DNA of 64,000 bases from NCBI GenBank assembly GCA_015350385.1, contig WNKI01000002.1, positions 3,298,457-3,362,456 of the forward strand. The letters run 5' to 3'. The notes beneath the pieces are model-generated. The model saw only the letters and a list, made by a program, of their open reading frames with translations. It was not told the DNA's origin and did not search any database. Each line of letters begins with the position of its first letter. Positions within the stretch are counted from its first letter, which is position 1. Shown here piece by piece: positions 1-11,400 of the stretch. Both the position numbers and the translations under genes were made by a program. Source of the stretch: Aculops lycopersici (taxonomy: Eukaryota > Arthropoda > Arachnida > Trombidiformes > Eriophyidae).

Positions 1-1812
1 CACAACTTTGCGAACTTTGGTTTGGTTACTAAGACCTAACGCTTGTATGGTAACTACTCGCATGGCTAGGAACCATTCGCAACATAGATTGGTATGGCAC
101 AGATGCTCACTTAATGCTTGTGGTTTTCACTCTAATCGATGTGATAGATAATAATGGAGAGTAATGATGATAACTGCAGGAGGATGTAAAGAGCGAAGCC
201 GCCAGCCACACAGATTAGCGAATGCGATTTGCTGTAGTATTTCTCGCTCGCTCGCTACCAAAACTCTCGCATCCACTTTTCCTCGTTGCGACTTGTCTCG
301 CTGTATGCGCTGCAAGTTGCTGTTCTGTGTGCGTTTGTGCTACTTTTTAGTGCGCTTCGCTGGACTAAATCCATATGCCCGAGGCGCACAAATTGCCGCT
401 TGCCGCGTCCGCAACTCTCGCACGCACTTGCCTCTCGCTTCGCGCGCTTTGTTTTGGGTCTCTCTCTCTCTCTCTACTTTACTTCTTTACGCGAGTTTGG
501 CTGCACATCTAAGAAGCGATAAAGAGGCGCGCGAAATGCACCTTGCGACTCTCGAGTTTCTGTTTGTGGAGGCGGAGTTCGTTGGTTTCCATTTGCATGT
601 ATATTCCCTTGTGTCGATTCCTTAGTGTTTAACAGTTTACTCGTTCATTTTGCGATTGTAAAGTTTCCATCACACTGAAACCCTGGAAACGACTTGTTTC
701 AGCTAGACCCACTGGCTTCCCCTTGGTCGTGCGCAAAACACAATACTATTGTATTGCTCTGTAGGGCCAATGCATTTTGCGCACCGCTTTTCCACCCAGA
801 AGCCGATTGGTATTGCATGCGCAGCAATGTAAGAAATCTCTCACACACAGCGAGAGAGGGGGAAAGCTGCGCTGTTGTTGGCGTAGATTTGGCTGCTGTT
901 GCTGCGATTGCAATGGGAAATGCTTTTTGCCGCTGTTGTTGTTGTTGTTTTGGCTTACACACACGCGGCGGCCGCAACACACAACTTTGGCACCGACTCT
1001 ACGACACCAACGTCAACATCAACAACAACAACTACCACAGCAACAGCAACACTACCAACAACTACAGTGCAGTGCAGTCGTTGTCTAGCTTGCCAAAAGC
1101 AAACGGCAATCGGCGCCAAAGATCTAGACTACTATTAGTGAACTATCAGACTTACTACAACGCAGACTTTCCGTTGGCCAAACAGAAAGAGAGAGAGCAA
1201 TAGCAAGTTTCGCCGAGTTTGTGTCAGAAATTTAGCAGCAAGCTTTAGCAAGAGTTGGGATAGAACTTTACCCTCAAGTTAGTGGGGCGCCAAGGGGAGA
1301 TTCATTGCGGAAAGGTAAACACAGAAAGCCGTTAGATTTGCCAGTTACTTGGAGCTGCTTGCAGATTTGCAAAGAAGACGAGCAGGTAAGAGTAAGAGGC
1401 AATCATAATAATAATAATAACAACAACAACAAGGAGGCTGCATAGTGGAAGCCTGAGAAACAGAGAAGCCATAATAATAGCGGCAGCGGCAGCGGCAGCA
1501 GCATAAGCGGTGGCAAGATACCTCTTAAGCCGAGAGAACTCAAGTGTTGTGATGCCGCCAAGGCCAAAGTTGATGAACTTGGCACCTTACCTATTCCATT
1601 GTTATAATCATAGTTATAATTATTGAGTTACTAAATTTAGGTTACGTTTTGGAGGAGTAAACGGATGGGTTAGTTGAATTTCAGGATCAATTCAGAAATA
1701 AAGCAGAGGCATAGATTTTCCAGTTTCTCGCGACAACAGCAGTAGCAACAACAAGCAACCAAATTGTCCATTCAAAACTTTGAAGAAAAAGAATAGCTAA
1801 TTCAAGCCTAAG
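1..1812 (+). promoter_or_regulatory. Upstream region and probable 5' UTR of the TBCEL-like gene
   Basis: No convincing coding sequence is seen; the open frames here are short, overlap on both strands and come from CT-rich or CAA/AAC-rich tracts. A good splice donor (CAG then GTAAGA, GT at 1386-1387) and an acceptor-like TTTTCCAG ending at 1723 suggest a non-coding first exon and short intron before the ATG at 1813. This is inference from splice consensus only; transcript data would decide it. Confidence 0.35.
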
Positions 1813-4800
1813 ATGACCGTTGGCTCCGCGCTAGGCGCTGGCCAGACAACCAAGTCCAACAGAGCGGCTTCCGGTCAGCAAACAAGTTGTCCAACATCAA
1901 GCACAAATTCGTCAGCAGCGAGCGGCGGCTTCAATCCCTCGCTCGCCTTTCAGCAGGTTAAACAGACGCAAGCTTCATTGGCGCGACTCGCGCGTGTCCA
2001 CCAGCAAATCCAATGCCAAAACAACACGCAATCTAGTCAACAACACGCGGCCAAATCAAGTGCACCCTCGGATCAAGTTACAAGCACAAGTGGCCAGCAG
2101 CAGCAGCAGGTGGTCGCCGCGGGCAACACAATCAAGTCAACCACCTTCGTCGATTGTCTCATTAGAAGATTCAAGGATTGTTTCAATGAAGACTGTTGCT
2201 CGGTGCCCATGTTCGTGGTGGGCAACCTGAGTCCCGGTAGCGATGGTAAGTTTAACACGCAATTTTTCCTTTGTTTCTATTCCCTTTTTCGAGAAAAAGA
2301 AACACTAGACCAAGAGGCAACCTGCTTGCTGTCTTCATATATTCATTAATCAATTTGGCCAACTCTACTTTTTACACATCTCCGCTGCTGCTGCTATTGT
2401 TGCATGTTGTTTAGTTTCACACTTTGCCCTGTAAGTTTATATTCCGTTCACCCTATCCGTTTACCCGGAGGAAAAGCGAGAGAAAAGACGCATCTTTGAC
2501 AGCTCAATTTCCTGTCCACTTCGCACGGTTGCTTTTGCGCTTGCTACAGCTGCTGCAACAGCAACCACCTGCTCCATTTTGGGAACGCAACAATTGGGAA
2601 CAGTTTAGAATAGCAGCAGCTGTGTGATTTTGTGTTTGTGTGTGTGTGTGTGTGTGAAAACTCGAGTGTCTCATTAACGACATTTCTTTTGCTCAATCTC
2701 GTTAACACTCGCCACCAACTTGATGAAGCAAACAAAGAGATCCAGAGGGAGAACGAGAAAAACTCGCCTACATTTCGAGGCGATTTTATGTCTGTATGTT
2801 TTTTGCCATGTCTAGTTTCGGGGGCGTCAAAAGCGAGGGAGTGCAAGAGAGCAAACTTTACAGAGACAGACAGATAGACAGAGAGAAAGAGGGAGGGAAA
2901 AGGAAGTGAGAAGTTTAATGGTCCAGAGAAAAGTGGCTAATGTTGTATCGTTGGCTTCAGCTGAGTCGCCATTGAAATTGGAACAGGTGAGTTCCAGAGA
3001 AGCGGACGCGCTGTTTTAAGTGAGAGCGAGTAGAGTGTTAGACCAAGAGGAGAGAGAGTCTCTATTAGAGACAAAGAGGAGAGAGGCCGACACCTGACTG
3101 CTCTTTTGTGTTCCGTATCACAGAGCAACTGCAGCAGCGACTGTTTGCCGCTTCGAAATCGGCTCAGAAATGGAAATTAACACTCTGGCCAACTTTGGCC
3201 GTCGTGTGATTTACTCTCGCTTTTTTTGTATTGAGAGATGGAAAGAAGACGTACTTTAACTTTGAAAATTTTCTCTCGCCCTCTATCTTTTCCTCGACGC
3301 TTGCCTTTTGTGTTGATGTCGCTGCAACTTGGCCAACGATTGTTGGCGGAGCAACAGCAACAACTAAACAAGTGAGCAGTTAAAACAAACTCCGTCGTGA
3401 TTTATTGTGGTAATTGTATTTCTTTCGGCCAAAATCCGACAGGCAAGTCCAAAGTTTTCCCCATTGCAAACTGCAAAAATTCGCCTACTTTTAGTTGGAG
3501 AGTCGAAAGCTTATGGCAGCAACCACAAACTGCCAACAAGCAGTTTGTGTTTTCAGATTCCTCCCTTGCATTTCATTGCTAGCTAAAAATTTTGAGGCTA
3601 GCTTGAATCAAAGTCAACTAGTGAAAATTACACGCCGATTTCCAGTTGCCAAATTGATTTATGGCCAGATCATTGCTTCATACATTTTTCCGTCTCGCTC
3701 CTAATTATGATTATGGTCATCGCGTTTTCTACTTCATTTTTGCATGGTGCGCCAATGGAAAATGATCTCGCATCTGGCCAATAATAATGTGGCCACTAAC
3801 ATATTGTTTCCTCTACTAATGGAAGAGCCGAGGGATGAAAAAGAAGTAGCCATGAATAATTAAGAGTACAAACAAACAAACTAGCTAACCAAATGATCCA
3901 ATGAAATCTATTTCCATCGCAAAATCAAAAACTACAGGTACCCACCTAATTTTGCCGCCTTGTGTCTCGTTGGCCTGCCAAAATATGAGCCGCTTTGCGA
4001 GTCCCAAGAATCTGAGGCACATGAATTCGATTCGCGATTCGTGTAAATCAATTGAGGAACTCGATTTAGGTAGCAATAAATTGAATGATCTAATCGAAGT
4101 CTACAAGATTCTCCAATGTACTCCAAATTTGAAATTTCTAAACCTGAGCGAGAATGATTTATCGCGCACATCGCCAGTGGCAATGGCGGCCACTTCATCC
4201 TCCACCTTCACTACAACCACCGCAATCGGATACTCACCTGCTGCCACTCAGTTACCTGTTACGCCATCACCATCATCAGTAGCTACTAATAACAATCATA
4301 ATCAACAACAAAGCTCGCAACCCATAATTGCGTTTGGCTCCTCCGTAAGCAATAGTCACCATTGGAGCCCACAGCAACAACAACCTGTTCCTCGCTCGTT
4401 CCTCGCGCCCCTGAACAGCAATCAGCTCGGCGGTAGGCGTCACTCAACTTTGGGTCAGTCATCTAGTTCGACAGCAGCAGCAACACCACCACCACCAACA
4501 ACAACAACAACAACTAATGCATCGGCAACAACTACAACAACAACGGGCAGCCCACACATGCAAGTGGCCAGCAATCGAGCCACTCGCTTGGCCGCAACCT
4601 CGCGAATGGCCGAGGCTCGCCGCCTGGCCGCAACCAAAGCGCTTGCACAGAGCAAGAAGACCTCCGCTTCGTTGGTGGCAGGTAAATTGAACAATTCGGT
4701 CATCCCGGTCTCGCCAACTTCCGGCCCTCGAGATTCGCCCACCGGTAGCGTGGTGGCACCTCGTGCTAGTTGTGGGATTCCCACCTCAAATTCAGCCTCC

Positions 4801-6570
4801 GCTTTAGCCTCTGAGGCTGCGAGCGGAAGTCGCGATGCTGCAACCGGATCTCGGCAAACAGCAGCCGCCGACTTGTCGCCGCAAAGATTGAGCTCAGCAG
4901 GAGGCAAGTCGCCGAGGACCAGCACAATGCAATTGGCAAGATCTCTGAGCAGCTTGTCATCTAAAGACATACATGCTTCACTTGGAAACTCGGTCACCGC
5001 CGGAGCTCGCCGCCAACTGGGAACAACAACACGAGCAAAGCTGGCCGCCACCTCAAGGTCATCGGTGGTGGCGCAAGTCACACAACCGCAAGCTATTCCA
5101 ACTCGAGCCAATCAACAAGCGACATCTAGATTGAGACGGCCTACGGTGAGCAGTAGATTGGCCTCTTCGTCATCAGCCGGTGTCAATAGAAACAGAGTAA
5201 AATCGGATCAGGTAAAACCGGAGCCGATTGTTGAGACCGAAGGAGATTTGGACGTGGACATGATGACTGCAACAGGAACAACAAATACAGTTGCAACTGC
5301 AGTGCCGCCAACCTCCCTTTCGGTAGCAACAACAGCAACAACATCGACGTCAGCAATGACATCACATCGACTGCAAACAAATAGCAATAACAGTAGCAGT
5401 GGCAACAATAACAGCACAAACCAAACAATCACAGGTAGCAACCAGCAACAAGCTAGTCAATTCAGGCGCACTTTTGAGTCCATTAAGGCGCTCGCACTAA
5501 ATAACACGGGTTGTCAATGGAGAGTCGTTTGCTCCATATTGAGTAGAATGCCAAACTTGGAGGAGTTGCATTTGAGCTTGAATAATTACGAACGAATTGA
5601 TCTCGAGCCGCAAGAGTTTAAACATTTCTCATTGAAGCGATTGTATTTGTGCAACAATCCAAAGTTGACCAACTTTGAGGAGGTCAACAAGTTGCTATTG
5701 GCCTTTCCAGCTTTGGAAGCACTATCGATTGCTGATTGTAACATTAGCCAAATTCCAGATAATTTAAATTTGGCCAAGGAGTGGAAACGAATCTGTGGAT
5801 TAAATATCAACGGGTGGCCCATAAAAGAGTGGCCGATAATTGAGCGCTTGAATCAGTTGCCATCGTTGATTGATTTGAAGTGTAGAAATTTGGAGATATT
5901 ATCAACAATTGATGAGCCGCGGCACCATTTGATCGCTCGTCTACCGAAGCTCCAACGATTAAACGGATCCGAGATAGAGGAAAGGGAGCATGCAGAGAAG
6001 GAGTTCTTGAAATTTTTCATGATCAACTCTCACCTGGAGCGACCATCGCGATTTCATGAGCTAATCCAAATTCATGGCGAAATCAAACCCTCGGTCGACG
6101 TTGATTTGGATCTATCACCACCGAGTCAGGCCCAGGTAAAGGTGATATATCTAAATAGAAACTATTTCATGAAGGAGAACGAGGATGACATTCTAATGTC
6201 CGAGGATTTCCTCGTTAATTTGATGAGTAATATTGAGAATGCAACTACCTCAAGCGGACCAAATAATCACCACCAAGAGAACCAGAGCATGGAGGTTGTT
6301 GAGTTTGAGCAACCGAAGCAACCTGTTAGATTGTTCAAGGACGACGGACAGGAGGTGCTGGCTGTTGAAGTTGATCTCAGGCAATCGGTGCGAAAGTTCA
6401 AGTCTATGCTGGCCAATTTGTTTGGATTGGAAAGTCAAAATTTAATCCTCTACTATATTGACCATGAAATGGTTGGCCTCATGGGACCCGAACTCATTAA
6501 GCACAATCAAAAGAAACTGTGGAATTATAATGTTCAAGATGGGGACCAATTTATTGTTGAAGAGAGGTGA
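1813..6570 (+). CDS. TBCEL: Tubulin-specific chaperone cofactor E-like protein (TBCEL), two coding exons, with giant low-complexity insert
   Basis: Coding exons are 1813-2245 and 3938-6570, joined by a 1,692-nt GT-AG intron in phase 1 (GATG then GTAAG; ACTACAG then GTACCC). The joined frame gives 1,021 residues against about 424 in human TBCEL. TBCEL-type proteins destabilise tubulin; they carry leucine-rich repeats and a C-terminal ubiquitin-like domain but no CAP-Gly domain, and none is seen here. Leucine-rich repeats start near residue 182 (SIEELDLGSNKLNDL) and resume after the insert with NLEELHLSLNNYERIDL. RLPKLQRLNGSEIEERE matches the end of the LRR block. The ubiquitin-like domain closes with LILYYIDHE and VQDGDQFIVEER. 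Between NLSENDLSR and FRRTFESIKALALNN, neighbouring positions in human TBCEL, lie about 430 Ser/Thr/Ala/Gln-rich residues (roughly 222-652). A second insert of about 50 residues interrupts the start of the ubiquitin-like domain. Family identity is strong; the exact exon 1 start is less certain. Confidence 0.88.
2637..2656. repeat. (GT)n microsatellite in TBCEL intron
   Basis: Ten uninterrupted GT units lie inside the single coding-region intron of the TBCEL-like gene. No other feature is seen in that 1.7 kb intron. Confidence 0.9.
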
Positions 6571-6762
6571 TGAAGATTAGATCGATCTGAACAACCGGAT
6601 GTGAGCGACCAAACCACTTGTTGGTCGCAATCTTATAACAAACTTCTTATTCTTAGATAACAAGTTAGCCATATAATCTAATTTAGGTTAAGACTATTAA
6701 CTAGTTAACTGTCGTTAGAATTATCACTTTACTCTTATAACACACCATCATCACTTGTACTT

Positions 6763-6768
6763 ATTAAA
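6763..6768 (+). promoter_or_regulatory. Candidate polyadenylation signal ATTAAA for TBCEL
   Basis: The ATTAAA hexamer lies about 195 nt past the TBCEL stop codon, in AT-rich sequence. It is the nearest standard or common-variant signal that I see. Confidence 0.4.
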
Positions 6769-6816
6769 AATCAATGATCTCTACAAACATCAAAATCAAT
6801 GATCTCTACAAACATC
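6767..6816. repeat. 25-bp perfect tandem duplication
   Basis: Two identical 25-nt copies abut (6767-6791 and 6792-6816, each starting AAAATCAATGATC), followed by the first bases of a third. It lies just downstream of the TBCEL polyadenylation signal. Confidence 0.9.
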
Positions 6817-6989
6817 AAATGTTAATGAGGTACCAAACTTCATTGAATAAGTGGAATATTTTCTATTGTTGTCTTTTTTGTTATTTGTTAACTTCTTGAA
6901 AGAGAGAATTGTTATCCCGAAGCTCTAGCTCATCTTTAGCCTCATGAAGCGTCCAACACTTGATGATTCGTAGATATGTTTGAGCTAAT

Positions 6990-8400
6990 ATTATGAATGA
7001 AGGTTCGGATATGTGTATTGATACCAGGTATAGTAGGCAGTAAACATCGTCGAGATACCACATCAAATACCGAAGTTATATCCGAAGGAGCCATCTTAGA
7101 TTTTTTAGGATTCCCGAGTTGTTGAGACTCAAAACTGATCGTTTTGGGTCTCGACAACTCATTTTCCAGCTTGAACAGCTTTTTACAGGTCTGAACCTGT
7201 AAAAAGAGGCTTCTTTTGCGCGTCTGGGCCCCCGGAGCCTTCTGACCACCTAGCGACCTGATTCATGATAGAGCGTGTTCAGAAATGATTACAGCATGCA
7301 ATGTGGTCGGAATCGATCCGCGCGATTGACTTGAACATAACGTAAAAAACCGTTTTTAAATGCTACTTATATTGCAAAAGTTATCAAAGATACACTAGAA
7401 ACAACACCTGCAAACGTCTCAGAAGCTGGATTCTGAGCATCCGGTTGCGGCGGCATCATGCTATCGTCAATAGTTCTCGAGATACAAATGTTTTCTAAAA
7501 AGGTTTTTTTGCAAAATTAACGCCTAAGGTGGACCGAGAGATTTAGCAAAGAAACTTGAATCGCACACTGCACAGAATGTGTTCGCGGGCCCCCGGGTCT
7601 AGAAATGAGGCTCCAATCAGCTCCAGTTCAGAGGGTCGAGGCTGATTGTGCAAGGCACCCTCAGATCGGCATTGAGAGTGGCCATTAGGGTGCTTTTTGA
7701 GAACTCACCATATCAGAAGGGGACAATTCTATGTCCCTCAGCATGATATGGGACCTTTCTCCTCTTGATTGCAACTGTTCCTCGACCTCTCGAGATTTTT
7801 CCGCCGAACTACCACAACAAGTTCCTCAGATCACAGGACACATGCTGAGCATCACAGATCTCTGGCTACTTGTCAATTTCGGACATAATCATGACCCTCG
7901 AAGAAAGCTGGGTGCCTCAATTTTTCGACTTGAGAGAGGGATTTTCCCACAGGGTTGGCAAAAACAATTTTTGATCAAGTTAGTAAGATTCTTATAACTT
8001 CGTGTAACCAATTTTTATTCACACTCAAGATTGACAACTTCCAGCGCATTTTAGGGTGCGATTTGAACTTTTGACCCCGAATTTTCGAATCTTCAAAATT
8101 TTACCACCAAACTCGCACATCATGCTCCTCGAATGATGCGTCAACAAACGAGCTACTCAAATTTTCAGTCACCCTTTGTTTTCGCCCGAAATCTTCTTGT
8201 AATGGTGGCCTTCTGATGATAGTTAGCAGATTGGCTGTTCTTTTGCAATCTGTAGGAATTGGAACTCCCCAGGCTGCATAGTCACTCACCCAGATGCCTT
8301 TACAGTCCAGCAGGTGGCCCCACAGGCTGAAGTTGGAATTCAGCCGACTCCTCATTAATATCAGGCGGTCCAAATGTAGACAGGAGTCTCTGTGACTGAA
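6990..8400. repeat. Stem-loop-rich non-coding island, candidate mobile-element remnant
   Basis: The stretch differs in texture from its surroundings: it lacks the CAA/CAG and TTGG/GAGAG tracts common elsewhere and is packed with inverted repeats. These are a 9-bp pair (7004-7012 with 7078-7086), a stem with 20-nt arms matching at 18 positions (7116-7135 with 7141-7160, 5-nt loop), a perfect 12-bp stem (7179-7190 with 7195-7206, 4-nt loop), a 7-bp stem (7418-7424 with 7431-7437), and a nested stem (7708-7715 with 7744-7751, enclosing 7720-7725 with 7732-7737). The string GGGCCCCCGG occurs twice (near 7228 and 7589). No open frame here looks like transposase or reverse transcriptase. A non-autonomous transposon or degraded element is the best guess; boundaries are approximate. 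Confidence 0.4.
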
Positions 8401-11400
8401 TCCCCTAATAGACGTTTTAAATACCCAGTCAAATCTCTACTTGATGGCGACGAAAGAGATCAGAGAGGAACCAACGAGATGAAGCCAGAAAATTTAAGCC
8501 ACCCAAATGAATCTTATGCTTCAGCAAATGCGACGAGGCCGCTCAAAAGTTTTCCAATCAATGCCGCGAGGGAGAGAGAGAAAGGTCTCTTCTGTGGAAG
8601 GGATTTGCAAATATAGCCGACGGTGTAGTAGCAAATACAGTCCGTTGCTTTTGCACTAGAGTTGCCTGGTGGCTAGTCGCGGTCGACTGTTATTATTATA
8701 TATTTGCCCAGTCTACTTCCACTGATTCCCTTTGTTTGCCATGTCTTCTGTCCCATTGGCCAGCGTGTCGATTGGCTGGTTAAATTTGCGCTCACATTGC
8801 GACTAGTGGGCGAACTTCCGGTTTGAGGCCAACATATTAGCTCATTAAACTTTCAACCGAAAGCAAAAGTTAGATGAAACCAAACTGATACTCACACAGA
8901 ACGCCACCAAAGTCCTCCATCTATTTATTCAATTGGATTTTCTGCTGCCATTGGCATTGGTTTGCGTTGTTATTGTTTCTAGGTCTCTCCAGTGTTTGGT
9001 TGGATCCTCTAAAGCGTTAGCCTGATCAGTGTTTGAATCAGATAAACTTTGGTGGCGGTTTTGGTGGTTGCGGCGGCGACGACGACCACGGCAGCGAGGA
9101 CCAATGAGGAGTCAGTGAGCATCCAGCCAGCGAGATCAGGGCAAAGCTTATGTTGTTTAGTTAAGACACACACCAAACTTGCTGGCCGAACTTTAATATA
9201 AACTCCTCGCCGAGTCGCGTCCATTTGGTGTCAGCGGCTTGTTTCAGTTTACAGTTGGCTTTGCAGCGACCGGAAGCTGGAGTTGGGGGCGACCTTTAAC
9301 TGTGGTGTTGACGCTGTGCGCTTGTCTAGTGTCTAGAGTCGAGAGACCAACTTGTGGTTTCAACACTTTGCCTGGTCGCGCCGGCAAGTGCTGTCGCTGG
9401 CCAAAGTCGCTTGCTAAGCAAGTGTTTGCTGGCAAAAGAGACAGTTGAATGAAAGTCAGGAATCTAAAATGTACAGAATAACCTTAAGTGAATCGGGTTG
9501 GACAAGGGCAGGCAAAACTATTCAGGGTTTGTGTGTCGCCAGTGAGGAGAGCTCGGTGGGAGTAGGTTGCCAAGCGGATCAATTTGCGTCGACACCTCGG
9601 AAGGAGCAAAAAGAGATGAGAAAGCAGCTAAATGAAGGCGAAAGAGACTCAACCTAAAGCTGATAATGATCTTCCGAGTTTCTCAGATTAACCCTCGATC
9701 ACATCCGTCGGCAACTTAGAGGCTAGAGGCCGCAAAGGGGAGGATCAAAGGCTAAGGGCGCTAAATTGATGATCCTCAAGTGGCAGTGGCGGAAGTGGTG
9801 GCGAGCAGTCGATTAGTTTTATTGACCAACTTTGCTCTCGTGTCTTTCGCCGCTCCTCTGCTTACTCTCTAGTCTTTTGCCTTTCTCTCTCGTTGTAGGC
9901 TAGCTCGAAAGTCTTTTGAGCTAGCCAAAGTCTTTTAGGCCACCAACTGACTGGCCCATCGATTTTGGCGCCGATAAAGCGGAGTTTTAGCCTCGCTTGG
10001 CCTCTCAACGTCGAACTGACTCCATCCACAGACTCGGACTCGAGTCCAATCGACGGACCCAAATGAGCAGCAGCAGCCACAGAGTTTTTGCCTAATGCGC
10101 GCGAATTACGCAACCGAAGTCACAACTGAACTTGGATAGTGGAGGCTCCTCCGGCCGATCGGCTAGCCAGTTATTGGAGTTTGCGGGACTCGAGTGGAGC
10201 GACAAAAACTAGCCAACCAACCAGCCGACGACAACTACAAGCCGATTGAATATAATCAGTGTTAGCCGATCTCGGCGTTAGCCGCTTGGCTCTCGGGACC
10301 TAGCTCCAGTTGGCGTCGTGATCACGCCTAACTAAAACGTGGCTCCCACTTTTAGGTTTAAGTTGGCGGCCGAGAGTATTTGGTTTTATTCTTTCAGTTT
10401 CACCTAACAAGCAACCAAACTAAACTGAGCCGAGCTAACAGAATCAGCTAAACTCTCGACTATCACCAACAGCAGCACCACTATTCCCACTACGACTAAC
10501 GGCGGATTCATTTACATAATCTTCCCTTGCGTATTGCTGGCGCACTATCGCCTGGCGTCCGTCGCGACTCGCGATAGAAACTCGAACCGAACGATCGATT
10601 TCTTGCTTGCTTGCTGTTTCCGGCGAGTGGAGATTTTTTACGCTTTGTGTCCAATACACGAGCGGCAGCAGTAGTAGTGATCGACGGTCGACGACAGCCT
10701 TGAGTTTAATCTGGTGGGGATCTTGCTACTGCTAGGCACCGAAACGTTTTTCCTCTTTCCGTTCCTCGATGCTCACTACGCAATTTGCAGGTGCGTCTGC
10801 TGGATTACTGAGCCTCACGCCTGGTACTGGTGGCGCGTGATGATTAAGCGCCTGTGTCTGGCTCACCTGCAACAAACTCAATTATCGCTGGCTCACTTTT
10901 GTTGGTACTGGTACATGGATGACCAGTGGCTCGCTAAAACTCTTCGAGAGGCCAATCGCTCGGCAAACGGACATCCGGCGTCGTCTTTTTCGCAAGGTCA
11001 TCTTGGAGATTGGAGGCTAGGTGGCCATTTTTTGCAACGGCAAAAAAAACTAAAGTTACCTGCGATTCTTGTGCTCGATTCGTTTACTAAAAATGCCACC
11101 AAATCGGCGCTCAGTTTAGTTTGACAAATACCAAAGAGCTGAGGAGCTCCTCGGCTAAGAAGTTGGAAATTGTATTTGCAGCAGTTGAGTGGCTGAGCAA
11201 ATAAACGGCGGCGAAGCAAAGAAACCATCTCTGGCAAGAAAACAGCGCATAGGGGCGCTAGCAAATTGGTTGCTTGGGGAGCTCGAGGGCTACGTGAACC
11301 AAGTAAGCAACACGATAACATTGGCGGTTTCATTCAGCAATGTTATCACTAAGCAGCTTGTCGATGAGAAATTTGCATTGCAAACAGAACTGGAGCGCGG

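Noticed and set aside
7046..7060. A minus-strand frame contains WYLDD, like the catalytic box of some reverse transcriptases
   Set aside because: Only these five residues fit; the following Gly and all other reverse-transcriptase blocks are absent in any frame nearby, so chance is more likely. It could be reconsidered if the island proves to be a repeat family.
10714..11124. A 136-codon plus-strand open frame rich in Trp and Leu
   Set aside because: It begins at a GTG rather than ATG, has no recognisable domain and an odd composition, and lies in the gene-free interval.
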